64,000 nucleotides of DNA from Oleiphilus sp. (lineage in GTDB: Bacteria > Pseudomonadota > Gammaproteobacteria > Pseudomonadales > Oleiphilaceae), in contig PZPK01000004.1 of NCBI GenBank assembly GCA_006212045.1, positions 124,001-188,000 on the forward strand, in the 5' to 3' direction. Within the stretch, counting starts at the first letter, position 1. Every line of letters starts with the position of its first letter. The notes under the pieces are model-generated. The model saw nothing but the letters and a program-made list of their open reading frames with translations. It was not told the origin of the DNA and did no database searches. Shown here in pieces: positions 47,402-56,952 of the stretch. A program made the position numbers and the translations under genes.

Positions 47402-47752
47402 ATGACAGACATCCAGATTTATCACAACCCGCGCTGTTCGAAATCGAGGCAAACGCTGTCCCTGATCGAAGAAAAGGGGATTACGCCAGAGATCGTTCTT
47501 TATCTCGAGAACACTCCGGACGCCGGCACACTCAAGGAAATTATTGCAAAGCTCGGCATCGGTGCCAGAGACTTGCTGCGCAAAGGTGAGCAGGCGTACA
47601 AGGACAATCAACTAAAAGACGAAAGCCTGAGCGATGACACCCTGATCGACATGATGGTGGCACACCCGAAATTGATCGAGCGGCCTATTGTCATTAAAGG
47701 TGAGCGCGCAGTGCTGGGACGGCCTCCGGAAAACGTACTGGACCTTCTCTAA
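47402..47752 (+). CDS. arsC: Arsenate reductase, glutaredoxin-coupled ArsC family
   Basis: A 116-residue ArsC. The catalytic cysteine is Cys12 in IYHNPRCSKSRQTL, and the downstream arginines lie in LIERPIVIKGERAVLGRP. The start ATG at 47402 gives the family N-terminus; the frame is open for 60 further codons upstream, but those overlap the divergent gene. The family reduces arsenate to arsenite with glutathione and glutaredoxin. No arsB or arsR is adjacent, so an arsenic role is unproven; the arsC-wrbA-DUF2069 order is a conserved housekeeping block. Confidence 0.9.
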   Translation: MTDIQIYHNPRCSKSRQTLSLIEEKGITPEIVLYLENTPDAGTLKEIIAKLGIGARDLLRKGEQAYKDNQLKDESLSDDTLIDMMVAHPKLIERPIVIKGERAVLGRPPENVLDLL

Positions 47753-48379
<627 letters not shown>

Positions 48380-48454
48380 GACGATCGGTCTGAGCAGTAT
48401 TATTTTGGCTACCTACCCCATTCATTTCAGCCTGATGCTGAACACAGGAAAGCA

Positions 48455-48820
48455 ATGACACTCCAACAGAAAAGTGCTTACACACAACACATATGCCAGC
48501 TTGGGTACTTGATCCTGCTGCTACTGATGATCCTGACCAGTCTGCCATCCGAGTTACCAGCAGGTGCTGCCATGTGGCCGGTACTGGTGATCAAACTGAC
48601 GCCTTTGCTAATCCTGCTTCCGGGTCTATGGTTAAATAAGCTTCGGTCATATATCTGGCTGTGCTTTATTGTGCTGTTTTACTTTACGCAGTCTGTAGTA
48701 GAAACTTTCCTGTCACTGGGAGCCCATATGGACCTGGTGATTACCATCACAACCACCATCGTATTTCTTGCCGCCATGATGCATGTAAAATGGGAGCGGC
48801 AACTGGGTCGCCCACTTTAG
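48455..48820 (+). CDS. DUF2069 membrane protein
   Basis: A 121-residue protein with about four hydrophobic segments (about 17-31, 41-56, 64-82 and 92-108). It belongs to the DUF2069 family that follows wrbA in many gammaproteobacteria. Recognisable stretches are LPSELPAGAAMWPVLVI and SVVETFLSLGAH. Function is unknown. Probably cotranscribed with arsC and wrbA. Confidence 0.85.
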   Translation: MTLQQKSAYTQHICQLGYLILLLLMILTSLPSELPAGAAMWPVLVIKLTPLLILLPGLWLNKLRSYIWLCFIVLFYFTQSVVETFLSLGAHMDLVITITTTIVFLAAMMHVKWERQLGRPL

Positions 48821-48860
48821 AGCATGGGCGCGCAAACATCCGTTTATCGAGGAGCCATCA

Positions 48861-50630
48861 ATGAAACCTGCAAAACCAGTCAATCAGTTACTGACCCTGC
48901 AGGATCTGGTTTCCCAACTTCGATCAGAGGATAAACTGTCCGCCGAAGACGCTGACAAACTGATCACAACGCCCAAAGGCCGTAAACAGGCCAACCAGCA
49001 CCCCCTTGAAACCATTGCCCAGGCCGGGCTGAAACAGCCGGATGAAACGCCTTTGGATCTGGACTTTCTGGTGAACTGGCTGGGTCAGTGGTCAGGTCAG
49101 ACGGTGTACAACATTGACCCTCTCAAAATTGATTCATTGCGCATTGCGCAGGTCATGTCATTTGCCTTCGCTCAACGCCATCAGATTCTGGCTGTCGAGA
49201 TCAAACCCGATGCTGTCGTGATTGCCAGCGCCCAGCCCTTCAATGACAGCTGGGAATCCGACCTTCAGCACGTGCTTAAGAAAGACATCATTCGGGTCGT
49301 CGCAAACCCGGAAGAGATCAGGCGTTTCACCCTGGAGTTTTATGAGCTGGCGAAATCGGTGACCAAGGCGGGCGCCAGTGATGGGGGCACCGGCTTTACC
49401 CAAAACTTCGAACAGATGCTGGAGCTCGGGGCGCAAGGCAACCCGGACGCCAATGACCAACATATCGTCAATATTGTCGATTGGTTGCTGCAATACGCCT
49501 ATGACCAGCGCGCCAGTGACATCCACATCGAACCCCGTCGCGAAATCGCACAGATGCGTTTTCGAATCGACGGTATCCTGCATAATGTCTACGAATTTCC
49601 AGCCAAAGTCGGGATCGCGGTCACTAGCCGCCTGAAGATTCTGGGCCGTTTGAATGTTGCGGAAAAACGCAAACCGCAGGATGGTCGTATTAAGACGCGC
49701 AATACCCAGAACAAGGAAATCGAGCTGAGGCTCTCGACGTTGCCAACGGCTTTTGGTGAAAAACTGGTCATGCGCATCTTCGATCCGGATGTACTGCAGT
49801 GCTCATTTGAAGACCTGGGATTTTCAAAAGAAGATCTGAACCGCTGGGAAGGTATGATCAAGCAACCGCATGGCATCATTCTGGTGACGGGGCCCACCGG
49901 GTCCGGTAAAACCACAACGCTGTATTCAACCTTGCGCGAACTTGCCACGCCTGAAGTGAATGTGAGCACCATTGAAGACCCGATCGAAATGGTAGAGCCC
50001 GCGTTTAACCAAATGCAGGTGCAACATTCGATTGACCTCGGATTTTCCGACGGAATTAAAGCGCTGATGCGACAGGACCCCGACATCATTATGATCGGTG
50101 AGATTCGGGATCTGGAGACCGCGGAAATGGCGGTACAGGCGGCACTGACCGGACACCTGGTGTTGTCGACACTGCACACCAATGATGCACCGAGCAGCCT
50201 GAACCGGCTATTGGAACTGGGCATTCCTTCTTACCTGATTCGCGCAACCGTGCTTGGCATCATGGCGCAACGACTGGTTCGAACACTTTGCCCAAACTGT
50301 AAACAACCGACACACATTGATAACGATGACTGGACCATGCTAACCCAGCCATGGAAGACCTCAGTACCGCAAAAAGCCTGCGAACCGGTAGGCTGTCTGG
50401 AATGTCGCAATACCGGTTATCGCGGTCGCGCCGGTGTTTACGAGATCATGCCTCTAAGCGAATCGGTCAAGAACATGATCTCGGATGACACTGACAGCAA
50501 TGCCATTCGAAAACAGGCGATGAAAGAAGGCATGCATTCCCTGCGTCTGAGCGGCGCACATAAAATTGCCAGTGGCCTGACTACCATCGACGAAGTGCTG
50601 CGGGTCACACCGCTAAGCCTGCAACGCTAG
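48861..50630 (+). CDS. Orphan GspE/PulE-type secretion ATPase
   Basis: A 589-residue cytoplasmic ATPase of the type II secretion / type IV pilus family. An N1E/N2E-like N-terminal region (about 1-170) is followed by the catalytic domain: ASDIHIEPRR (218-227), Walker A VTGPTGSGKTTT (342-353), the Asp box IEDPIE, Walker B IIMIGEIRD, the His box LHTNDAPSS, and a zinc-binding CPNC...CEPVGCLEC cluster typical of GspE. All catalytic motifs appear intact. No GspF/GspG-like genes are adjacent and PilB/PilC are not in this window, so the partner machine is unknown. It ends in a CTAG shared with the convergent gene stop. Confidence 0.85.
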   Translation: MKPAKPVNQLLTLQDLVSQLRSEDKLSAEDADKLITTPKGRKQANQHPLETIAQAGLKQPDETPLDLDFLVNWLGQWSGQTVYNIDPLKIDSLRIAQVMSFAFAQRHQILAVEIKPDAVVIASAQPFNDSWESDLQHVLKKDIIRVVANPEEIRRFTLEFYELAKSVTKAGASDGGTGFTQNFEQMLELGAQGNPDANDQHIVNIVDWLLQYAYDQRASDIHIEPRREIAQMRFRIDGILHNVYEFPAKVGIAVTSRLKILGRLNVAEKRKPQDGRIKTRNTQNKEIELRLSTLPTAFGEKLVMRIFDPDVLQCSFEDLGFSKEDLNRWEGMIKQPHGIILVTGPTGSGKTTTLYSTLRELATPEVNVSTIEDPIEMVEPAFNQMQVQHSIDLGFSDGIKALMRQDPDIIMIGEIRDLETAEMAVQAALTGHLVLSTLHTNDAPSSLNRLLELGIPSYLIRATVLGIMAQRLVRTLCPNCKQPTHIDNDDWTMLTQPWKTSVPQKACEPVGCLECRNTGYRGRAGVYEIMPLSESVKNMISDDTDSNAIRKQAMKEGMHSLRLSGAHKIASGLTTIDEVLRVTPLSLQR

Positions 50631-52420
50631 GTTTCTTTCTGCCCCGACGCGCCTTCGCAGTAGTTTTGGTACATGCTTTCGAGGGCATCCGAAAATTCCT
50701 TTGCAAAACGTTGCACGGACATCAGGGGACTCGTCTGCATCCGCTCACGCAACTGCTCCCGCCCGGCACGCAAAGCACTCAGATCCGCGGCTTGTTCAAC
50801 AGCCGTTTCAACATAGCCTTTGCGGTCCTCTGCAATAAAATGGCCTAGTCCAACCTGATGCAATATGCTGTTGCCGACACGGGAACGGTGGCTATGCCCT
50901 TTGAATGTCACTGTCGGCACGCCCTGCCACAAAGCTTCACAGGTGGTTGTAGTGCCATTGTAGGGGAAGGTATCGAGATGGATATCCACCTTGCCATACA
51001 GTTTCAAGTGCTCGCGCCGACTCGGCGTATGGTCCAGCAAGTGTAAACGCTTTGCAGACACGCCAAGCGCCTCAAACTTTTTCTGCAATGTGCGCCGAAC
51101 CTCGGGCTCTTTAAACGAGAAACTTTTGAACAACAGCGTCGAGTTTTCCACTCTTTCCAACACTTCTGCCCAGCTTGCAATGACCTCATCATTCACCTTC
51201 TGAAAGGCGTTAAAACTGCCGAAGCGTACATATGGTTCAGGATGTTGAGCCAGCTCCGGTGACGGTGCTTCCGGGTCGGGTTCAAAACAAAGAAAGCCGC
51301 CAGGTAAACGAATCAGACGTTCGCTATAAAAATCGTTCCCAAACGCCTCGGGGTCAGCCCATTCGTCAGTCAGGCGATAATCGATTCTGCTCAGGCCGGT
51401 TGTGTTAGGGTATCCCAAATAACTGAGCTGCACCGGGGCAGCTTTCTGTGCAAACAAATCAAAACGGAACTTCCCGGTATACCCATTGAGGTCAACCAGA
51501 ATATCAATACCGTCGTCCCTTACCAGCTTAAGCACTGACTCACTGGCCATATTGCGCGTTTCACGCCAATGGCCACACAATGCCTTTATTTGCCCGGTAA
51601 AGCTGTCCTCGACCTCTGTGTCCGAATAACAGTAAACATCGTAACGCGTGATATCCAAACCTTTCAGGAGTGGCAGAAAAAAATAGGTGATGGAGTGGCA
51701 ACGAAACTCGCCCGAGACAAAGCCTATTTTTAGCCTTTCTGGACGGGAAGCCGGTGGAGCATGCTTCAAGGGCTTAAATTTTCGCTCCTGCTGACGACCA
51801 TAATCAAGATGCTCCTGGCTGACACGCGCCTCATCCAGCAAAGGCATGGCGTTGGTCGAATACAGGAAATTGGCCCGGAAGTTGGCTTCTTCCGGCGCCA
51901 GAGCGATCCCCTTTTCAAAGTTTTCCAGAGCGCGCTCGTGCTGGCCGGTAAACATCTGGGCTTCCGCCATGTAACGATATACCCAGGCATTCCTGCTGCC
52001 TTCCCTTGCCAGATTCTGGAACATTTCAATCGCAGCGCAGTATCGATTGGATCGACTCAGGAACAGGCCCAGGAAGAAACGGGAATCCTCTGATTTGGGA
52101 GCAACTTTCACCCAGTCTCGCGCACATTCCAGCCCCAGCGCATTGATATCATTGTGCGCACAGATACTGCTTGCTTTCTGCAGCAGGGGCACCGGTTTCA
52201 CTTGACCACTTTTTCGCTTGGCCAGTTTCTGCAATAAGCGAGCAGCTTCAGCGTAAAACCCTTCTGCCACAAATATGTCGGACAACAGCCAATTTACTTC
52301 CGGGTCATACGGGTGCTTTTGATGCAAAGGAGAAACGATATTCTTTGCTTGAACATAGTTTCCGGCCCTGATTGCGTCTGCCGCCATTTGCAGTTGCTGT
52401 CTTGGGAGTGCCTGTTTCAT
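50627..52420 (-). CDS. TPR protein with O-GlcNAc-transferase-like (GT41, SPINDLY) domain
   Basis: A 597-residue protein with about five tetratricopeptide repeats (about 10-205) followed by a bacterial GT41 catalytic region (about 225-590). Key blocks are IGFVSGEFRCHSITYF, DILVDLNGYTGKFR, LSYLGYPNTTGL, LDTFPYNGTTTTCEALWQG (donor-binding) and SRVGNSILHQVG. Such proteins O-glycosylate proteins or act in flagellar or surface glycan assembly; the acceptor is unknown. There is no signal peptide. The ATG at 52420 (MKQALPRQQLQ) is preferred over a start 20 codons upstream. The TAG stop overlaps the convergent gspE-like TAG (CTAG at 50627-50630). Confidence 0.85.
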   Translation of the reverse strand: MKQALPRQQLQMAADAIRAGNYVQAKNIVSPLHQKHPYDPEVNWLLSDIFVAEGFYAEAARLLQKLAKRKSGQVKPVPLLQKASSICAHNDINALGLECARDWVKVAPKSEDSRFFLGLFLSRSNRYCAAIEMFQNLAREGSRNAWVYRYMAEAQMFTGQHERALENFEKGIALAPEEANFRANFLYSTNAMPLLDEARVSQEHLDYGRQQERKFKPLKHAPPASRPERLKIGFVSGEFRCHSITYFFLPLLKGLDITRYDVYCYSDTEVEDSFTGQIKALCGHWRETRNMASESVLKLVRDDGIDILVDLNGYTGKFRFDLFAQKAAPVQLSYLGYPNTTGLSRIDYRLTDEWADPEAFGNDFYSERLIRLPGGFLCFEPDPEAPSPELAQHPEPYVRFGSFNAFQKVNDEVIASWAEVLERVENSTLLFKSFSFKEPEVRRTLQKKFEALGVSAKRLHLLDHTPSRREHLKLYGKVDIHLDTFPYNGTTTTCEALWQGVPTVTFKGHSHRSRVGNSILHQVGLGHFIAEDRKGYVETAVEQAADLSALRAGREQLRERMQTSPLMSVQRFAKEFSDALESMYQNYCEGASGQKET

Positions 52421-52670
52421 TAATCTCGTGTTCTTCTTTGAGAAACAAAAGCGGCAAGATAGCACAAGCCGATTACGCAAAACACGAAGCGCTGCACTAA
52501 ATCATGGCAGCATAATCAAAGTCAGAAACAATTTTATCCCCTCGGTTGTAAACCAATTTTGTCCAAAGCCCGTAAACCAGTTCGAGCTCCTTGAAAAGAC
52601 CGGTCTTCTCATTTCAAAAAAACAGTCGGGCAATCGAATAAGCCGCCCTAACAAACTTGAGGAAATCCAC

Positions 52671-53828
52671 ATGAAACTGAAACGCAACAAGCTCCTGATG
52701 TTAGGGGTATTACTCTTGGGAAGTTTGCTGTCCGTGCAAGCGCATGCCTGGTACTTTTATAAAGGCACTTGGCATAAGTCTGAAGCGAGCATTACCGAGA
52801 TTGTGCTGAAAAGTGGCGGGGACTTTGACAGCAAACGCGGAGACTACGACATCCTGCTCAATGCAGTGGTGATAGCCGGCCTTGCGGATGCGTTGGCAGA
52901 TCCGGACGCCGATTTCACAGTTTTTGCTCCCACCGATCTGGCCTTTATTCGTCTGGCACGCGATCTCGGTTACACGGGCTACGATGAAGCGGGCGCCTTT
53001 GAAACAATTGTTGAGACTCTGACAGTGCTTGGAGATGGTGATCCCGTCCCTGTGTTGAAGAACATCCTTCTCTACCATGTGAGTCCCGGAGCAAAACCAG
53101 GGCGTAAGGTACTACGCGGTGGGCCCATCGAAACCTTGCTGGAAGATGCGAGCATCCTTCCAGTCTTTAATCGCCTGGTGGACAACGATCCCGAGTTCAG
53201 AAATCCCAAACTAAGCTTTTGGGCGCGGGGCACCAAGGCCAGCAATGGCATTATTCATCGTATCGGCAGAGTGTTAATTCCGGCAGATTTACCAGCTCCC
53301 GGTCAAAGCGAACTGCCCACGATCACAGCTACAGTCGCATCAAGTGGTGGTGATTTTGATAACAACTCGCATGACTTTGATATTCTTCTGAACGCCGTAC
53401 TGGCGGCTAATCTCCAGGGCGCTCTCGGCGACGCTAGTGCGCAGTTGACTGTTTTCGCTCCAAATGACCTCGCTTTCATCCGCCTTGCCAGAGACCTTGG
53501 CTATGACGGCTGGGACGAAGCTGGCGCGTTTTCCGCGATCGCTGCAGCGCTTACGGAATTGGGAGATGGCGAGCTAATCCCGGTTCTGACAAACGTTTTG
53601 CTCTACCACGTCCTGCCTTCATCAGTCACGCTCAAAAACGTCATAGAAGCGGACCGTCTGGAAACCTTGCTAGACGGCGCAGAAATCAGCCCTGATTTCC
53701 TGCAGCTCGGCGACAATGCGCCCGCACTGCGTGACCCCTATGTGCTGTTTAATCAGGCCGACCTGTTAACCGGGAATGGCCGCATACACACCATCAATCG
53801 CGTATTGATTCCCGTCGCCATTCCATAG
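52671..53828 (+). CDS. Secreted protein with two fasciclin (FAS1) domains
   Basis: A 385-residue protein with a signal peptide ending VQAHA (about 27) and two FAS1 domains (about 38-205 and 212-380). The domains are clearly duplicated: both contain SGGDFD, LLNAV, LTVFAPNDLAFIRLARDLGY-like text and NVLLYHVLP-like text. FAS1 domains mediate cell adhesion and biofilm matrix contacts. The ATG at 52671 has GAGGAAA upstream; the longer frame from 52428 is intergenic sequence. Monocistronic with a terminator at 53856-53887. Confidence 0.9.
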   Translation: MKLKRNKLLMLGVLLLGSLLSVQAHAWYFYKGTWHKSEASITEIVLKSGGDFDSKRGDYDILLNAVVIAGLADALADPDADFTVFAPTDLAFIRLARDLGYTGYDEAGAFETIVETLTVLGDGDPVPVLKNILLYHVSPGAKPGRKVLRGGPIETLLEDASILPVFNRLVDNDPEFRNPKLSFWARGTKASNGIIHRIGRVLIPADLPAPGQSELPTITATVASSGGDFDNNSHDFDILLNAVLAANLQGALGDASAQLTVFAPNDLAFIRLARDLGYDGWDEAGAFSAIAAALTELGDGELIPVLTNVLLYHVLPSSVTLKNVIEADRLETLLDGAEISPDFLQLGDNAPALRDPYVLFNQADLLTGNGRIHTINRVLIPVAIP

Positions 53829-53855
53829 GGAGAACGTTCACGACAGGCGCATGAA

Positions 53856-53887
53856 AAAGCCGAACTAACCTTTCACAGTTCGGCTTT
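53856..53887. terminator. Bidirectional terminator between the FAS1 gene and a small lipoprotein gene
   Basis: Stem AAAGCCGAACT/AGTTCGGCTTT with a ten-base loop, A-tract on the left and T-rich on the right, between two convergent genes. Confidence 0.75.
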
Positions 53888-53895
53888 CTATTAGG

Positions 53896-54108
53896 CTAGT
53901 TTACGACAGATGCTTTTTTACACACGGCTTCACCAGTGCCTGAGCTACAGTGATATATACCATTTTTCTTCAAGTCGCCCGCTGGTTTCTCAATAAATAT
54001 CCAGGTTTGTGTCTGATCATTGTCAGCGTGAGATATGGGGGTTATCAGCGCCTGGGTTTCACAACCTGCCAGAACCAATGCCGCGATCATGGTGGTAAAT
54101 TTTGTCAT
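53896..54108 (-). CDS. Small lipoprotein of unknown function
   Basis: A 70-residue protein beginning MTKFTTMIAALVLAGCETQA, a compact signal peptide with lipobox LAGC (Cys16). The mature chain is about 55 residues with two further cysteines near the end (YHCSSGTGEAVCKK), which may form a disulfide. The longer frame to 54180 lacks a signal-peptide-like start and is not preferred. No family is recognised. Monocistronic, sharing a terminator with the FAS1 gene. Confidence 0.6.
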   Translation of the reverse strand: MTKFTTMIAALVLAGCETQALITPISHADNDQTQTWIFIEKPAGDLKKNGIYHCSSGTGEAVCKKASVVN

Positions 54109-54646
54109 GACTGTTTTCCTGACGGTCTCTCGGTTACCTTTCACTCGACCTATCCTAAGCGAGATTAACTGTGCAAACAATGCACAATCATAGACGGGTT
54201 CAGATACAAGCTTTTTATGGCCAGCGTATGTTTATCTCATCCGGCGGCCAGACGCCCATTGTCCCATCAATCGCTACCAGTTAAATTCTGACCTCAAACT
54301 TCTCAGTAATTTGGAACAATGTTTTTCCCTTGCACGGCCATTACTCTGAGGATATGCTTCTGGCCTTACATATGACCAGCAGTCACAGACAGCATTGCCT
54401 GCCGATGCATTCATTCCATTTGCCAACTTTGCTATCTTGGCGTTTTGGGATGACGGGATAAACAGGGAACCTGAATGTGCGACTGTAAGCGCCATCCAAC
54501 ACACTGCGCACCGGCTTTTCCTGTTGCGCCTGACTCCGCCCAGGATCATTCGATCTCAGAACAGCTGTATCAGGCCGGGAATTTTTTAGTCGCTTAGCGT
54601 TTGCCTGACCGGGACCATGAGATCACCACTCAAGGAGAATAACACC
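54109..54646. other. Intergenic region before the LolA-like gene
   Basis: This 538-base gap holds no confident gene. A 91-codon minus-strand frame at 54274-54549 starts with a basic stretch followed by CAVCWMALTVAHSG, loosely like a signal peptide, but has a poor ribosome-binding site and no known family. A 64-codon plus-strand frame overlaps it. Promoters for the flanking divergent genes are expected here. Confidence 0.35.
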
Positions 54647-55459
54647 ATGACACTTCCGCAAATCTGCCGAAGCTTTTATATCGGGGCACTCGTTTCTCTG
54701 GCCCTGACACCATTGACCGGAAATGAGGTCTTGGCCGAAACAGCCGAAGAGAAAGGCCTGGCGATCGCCATAGAAGCTGACAAACGTGATACCGGCTGGC
54801 AAGACAGTTCGGCGAATATGACCATGACTTTGCGAAACAAGCGGGGCGAAGAAAGTATTCGCCACCTTCGGGTCAAAAGCCTGGAAGTGGAGAATGACGG
54901 AGACAAGAGTCTGACCATATTTGACGAACCCAAAGATGTGCGCGGCACGGCATTGTTGACCTTTTCACACAAAAACGAACCTGATGACCAATGGCTATAT
55001 CTGCCGGCACTGAAACGTGTCAAACGGATCGCTTCCAAGAACAAGTCCGGCCCATTCATGGGCAGCGAATTTGCCTTTGAGGATCTAAGCTCCCAGGAGG
55101 TCGAAAAATACACCTACAAATATCTGCGTGACGAGGCCTGTGGAGAACTGACCTGTTTTGTCGTCGAGCGCTATCCTGTCGACAAAAACTCCGGTTACAC
55201 TCGCCAGATCGCCTGGATTGACCAAACCGAATACCGTGTACAAAAAGTCGAGTTTTATGATCGCAAAAAAAGCCTTCTGAAAACACTTGTAGCTTCGGAT
55301 TTCAACGAGTATTTGGGGCAATACTGGCGACCGGGGAAAATGGCCATGCAAAATCACCAGACCGGCAAGAGTACCGATCTGGACTGGTCAGACTATGTTT
55401 TCAAATCAGGCCTGGATGAAGGGGACTTCACCAAGAACAGCCTGAAGCGTGCGCGATAG
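54647..55459 (+). CDS. LolA-like outer-membrane lipoprotein-sorting protein (orphan)
   Basis: A 270-residue exported protein of the LolA-like (PF17131-type) family. The signal peptide ends near VLAE (about residue 30). The fold is signalled by ANMTMTLRNKRGEE, DEPKDVRGTALLTFSH, WLYLPALKRVKRIASKNKSGPFMGSEFAFEDLS (a family block at about 119-150) and the paired cysteines in DEACGELTCFVVER. Relatives usually sit next to an RND/MMPL exporter and are thought to carry lipid; no exporter is adjacent here. The ATG at 54647 has AAGGAGA upstream. A terminator follows at 55475. Confidence 0.85.
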   Translation: MTLPQICRSFYIGALVSLALTPLTGNEVLAETAEEKGLAIAIEADKRDTGWQDSSANMTMTLRNKRGEESIRHLRVKSLEVENDGDKSLTIFDEPKDVRGTALLTFSHKNEPDDQWLYLPALKRVKRIASKNKSGPFMGSEFAFEDLSSQEVEKYTYKYLRDEACGELTCFVVERYPVDKNSGYTRQIAWIDQTEYRVQKVEFYDRKKSLLKTLVASDFNEYLGQYWRPGKMAMQNHQTGKSTDLDWSDYVFKSGLDEGDFTKNSLKRAR

Positions 55460-55474
55460 CAGCCAATCATCTTC

Positions 55475-55500
55475 AGCCACAGGCCTGCGCCTGTGGCTTT
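55475..55500 (+). terminator. Terminator after the LolA-like gene
   Basis: Stem AGCCACAGGC/GCCTGTGGCT with a four-base loop followed by TTTGTT. A modest T-run. Confidence 0.6.
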
Positions 55501-55668
55501 GTTCCGTCCCTGACACCTGACAATTTCTGATCACTCCTTTCTTTTTTGCTGCGATTCCACAATCTGACACATTCCTGTTTTAGGCTTGAGACTTGGTTAT
55601 CGGCGAACAAACGGTTTCCCGCTACACTGATTAGTACTGTTTAAAATTATAAAAGGTTGAACGTTTCC

Positions 55669-56859
55669 ATGGAGTCTTTCCATCCCCCTCACCGAGTACT
55701 GATGGGCCCCGGACCATCTGATGTTTCCGAACGCGTACTTAAAGCCTTGTCACAACAAACCATCGGACATCTGGACCCAAGCTTCGTCACCCTGATGGAC
55801 CAGATCAAGAGCCTGCTGCAGTATGCCTTCCAGACCAAAAATGAATTAACCATTCCGGTGTCGGCACCGGGTTCAGCAGGCATGGAAACCTGTTTTATGA
55901 ATGTCGTTCATCCGGGCGATAGGGTGCTGGTCTGCATCAATGGCGTTTTTGGCATGCGTATGCAGGAAGTTGCTAAACGTGCAGGCGCCGATGTCGTTGC
56001 ACTGGAATTTGACTGGGGCTCCCCCGTCGATCCGGCTCGGGTTGAAGCCACTCTGGCATCCGACCCGGCAATCAACTGCATTGCCTTTGTGCATGCAGAA
56101 ACCTCGACCGGCGTCCGGTCGGACGCCAAAGCGCTTTGCAAGATCGCACGTGAACACAAGTGCCTGAGCATCGTAGATGCCGTCACTTCGCTGGCAGGCA
56201 TAGAATTGCGCGTGGACGAATGGGGCATTGACGCGATTTACTCCGGCACCCAAAAATGTCTGTCCTGCATTCCGGGCCTGGCCCCCGTCAGTTTTAGTGA
56301 GCGCGCAGTCGCCCGTATCAAGGAACGAACGACACCCAGCGACAGCTGGTTTCTGGATTTAAACCTGGTCATGGGATATTGGGGAGAGGGTAATAAACGC
56401 ACCTACCACCACACCGCGCCGGTCAACAGTCTTTATGCTTTACATGAGGCGCTGTTAATTGTGCAGGAAGAGGGGCTGGAAAACGCCTGGGCCAGACACC
56501 AGACTCACCATCATGCTTTGGCAAAGGGGCTTGCAATGCTCGGAATCGAGCTGATTGTAGACGAAGCCCATCGCCTTCCCGAACTCAATACCGTCGCCAT
56601 TCCGGAAGGGATCGACGATGCCACCGTGCGCTCTGCCCTGCTGCAGCGTTTTGACCTGGAAATTGGCGCCGGGCTCGGTAAGTTCGCCGGCAATGCCTGG
56701 CGCATTGGGTTGATGGGGAACGGCTGCACCAGACAGAATGTCCTGCATTGCCTTTCGGCCTTGGGGACGGTTTTGCAGGAACAAGGCTACCATTGCGATC
56801 CAGATAGCGCCCTGAATGCTGCGGAAAGAGCTTATGACACCCCAACCTCCGCATACTAA
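55669..56859 (+). CDS. Class V aminotransferase, alanine/serine-glyoxylate type
   Basis: A 396-residue PLP-dependent aminotransferase of the AGXT/SPT family. It begins with LMGPGPSDVSERVL and TIGHLDP typical of that family. The PLP lysine is Lys196 in YSGTQKCLSCIPG, preceded by SIVDAVTSLAG. The likely reaction is amino transfer from alanine or serine to glyoxylate, or a related reaction; substrate preference is not readable. The ATG at 55669 is preferred over a TTG four codons upstream. Monocistronic, with a hairpin 33 bases downstream. Confidence 0.88.
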   Translation: MESFHPPHRVLMGPGPSDVSERVLKALSQQTIGHLDPSFVTLMDQIKSLLQYAFQTKNELTIPVSAPGSAGMETCFMNVVHPGDRVLVCINGVFGMRMQEVAKRAGADVVALEFDWGSPVDPARVEATLASDPAINCIAFVHAETSTGVRSDAKALCKIAREHKCLSIVDAVTSLAGIELRVDEWGIDAIYSGTQKCLSCIPGLAPVSFSERAVARIKERTTPSDSWFLDLNLVMGYWGEGNKRTYHHTAPVNSLYALHEALLIVQEEGLENAWARHQTHHHALAKGLAMLGIELIVDEAHRLPELNTVAIPEGIDDATVRSALLQRFDLEIGAGLGKFAGNAWRIGLMGNGCTRQNVLHCLSALGTVLQEQGYHCDPDSALNAAERAYDTPTSAY

Positions 56860-56891
56860 ACTCAATACATTTTTGCTGATTTGATCAACCC

Positions 56892-56923
56892 CATGTCCTG
56901 CCCACTGCGGCGGGACATGCTTT
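56892..56923 (+). terminator. Weak terminator after the class V aminotransferase gene
   Basis: Stem CATGTCCTGCC/GGCGGGACATG with one G-T pair and a six-base loop, followed by only CTTTG. Hairpin clear, T-tract poor. Confidence 0.45.
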
Positions 56924-56952
56924 GAAACAATGCAATGAGAAGCCGAAGGCAT

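Noticed and set aside
54274-54549. 91-codon minus-strand frame before the LolA-like gene
   Set aside because: Poor ribosome-binding site, overlapped by a plus-strand frame, no recognisable family. Kept only as a note in the intergenic entry.
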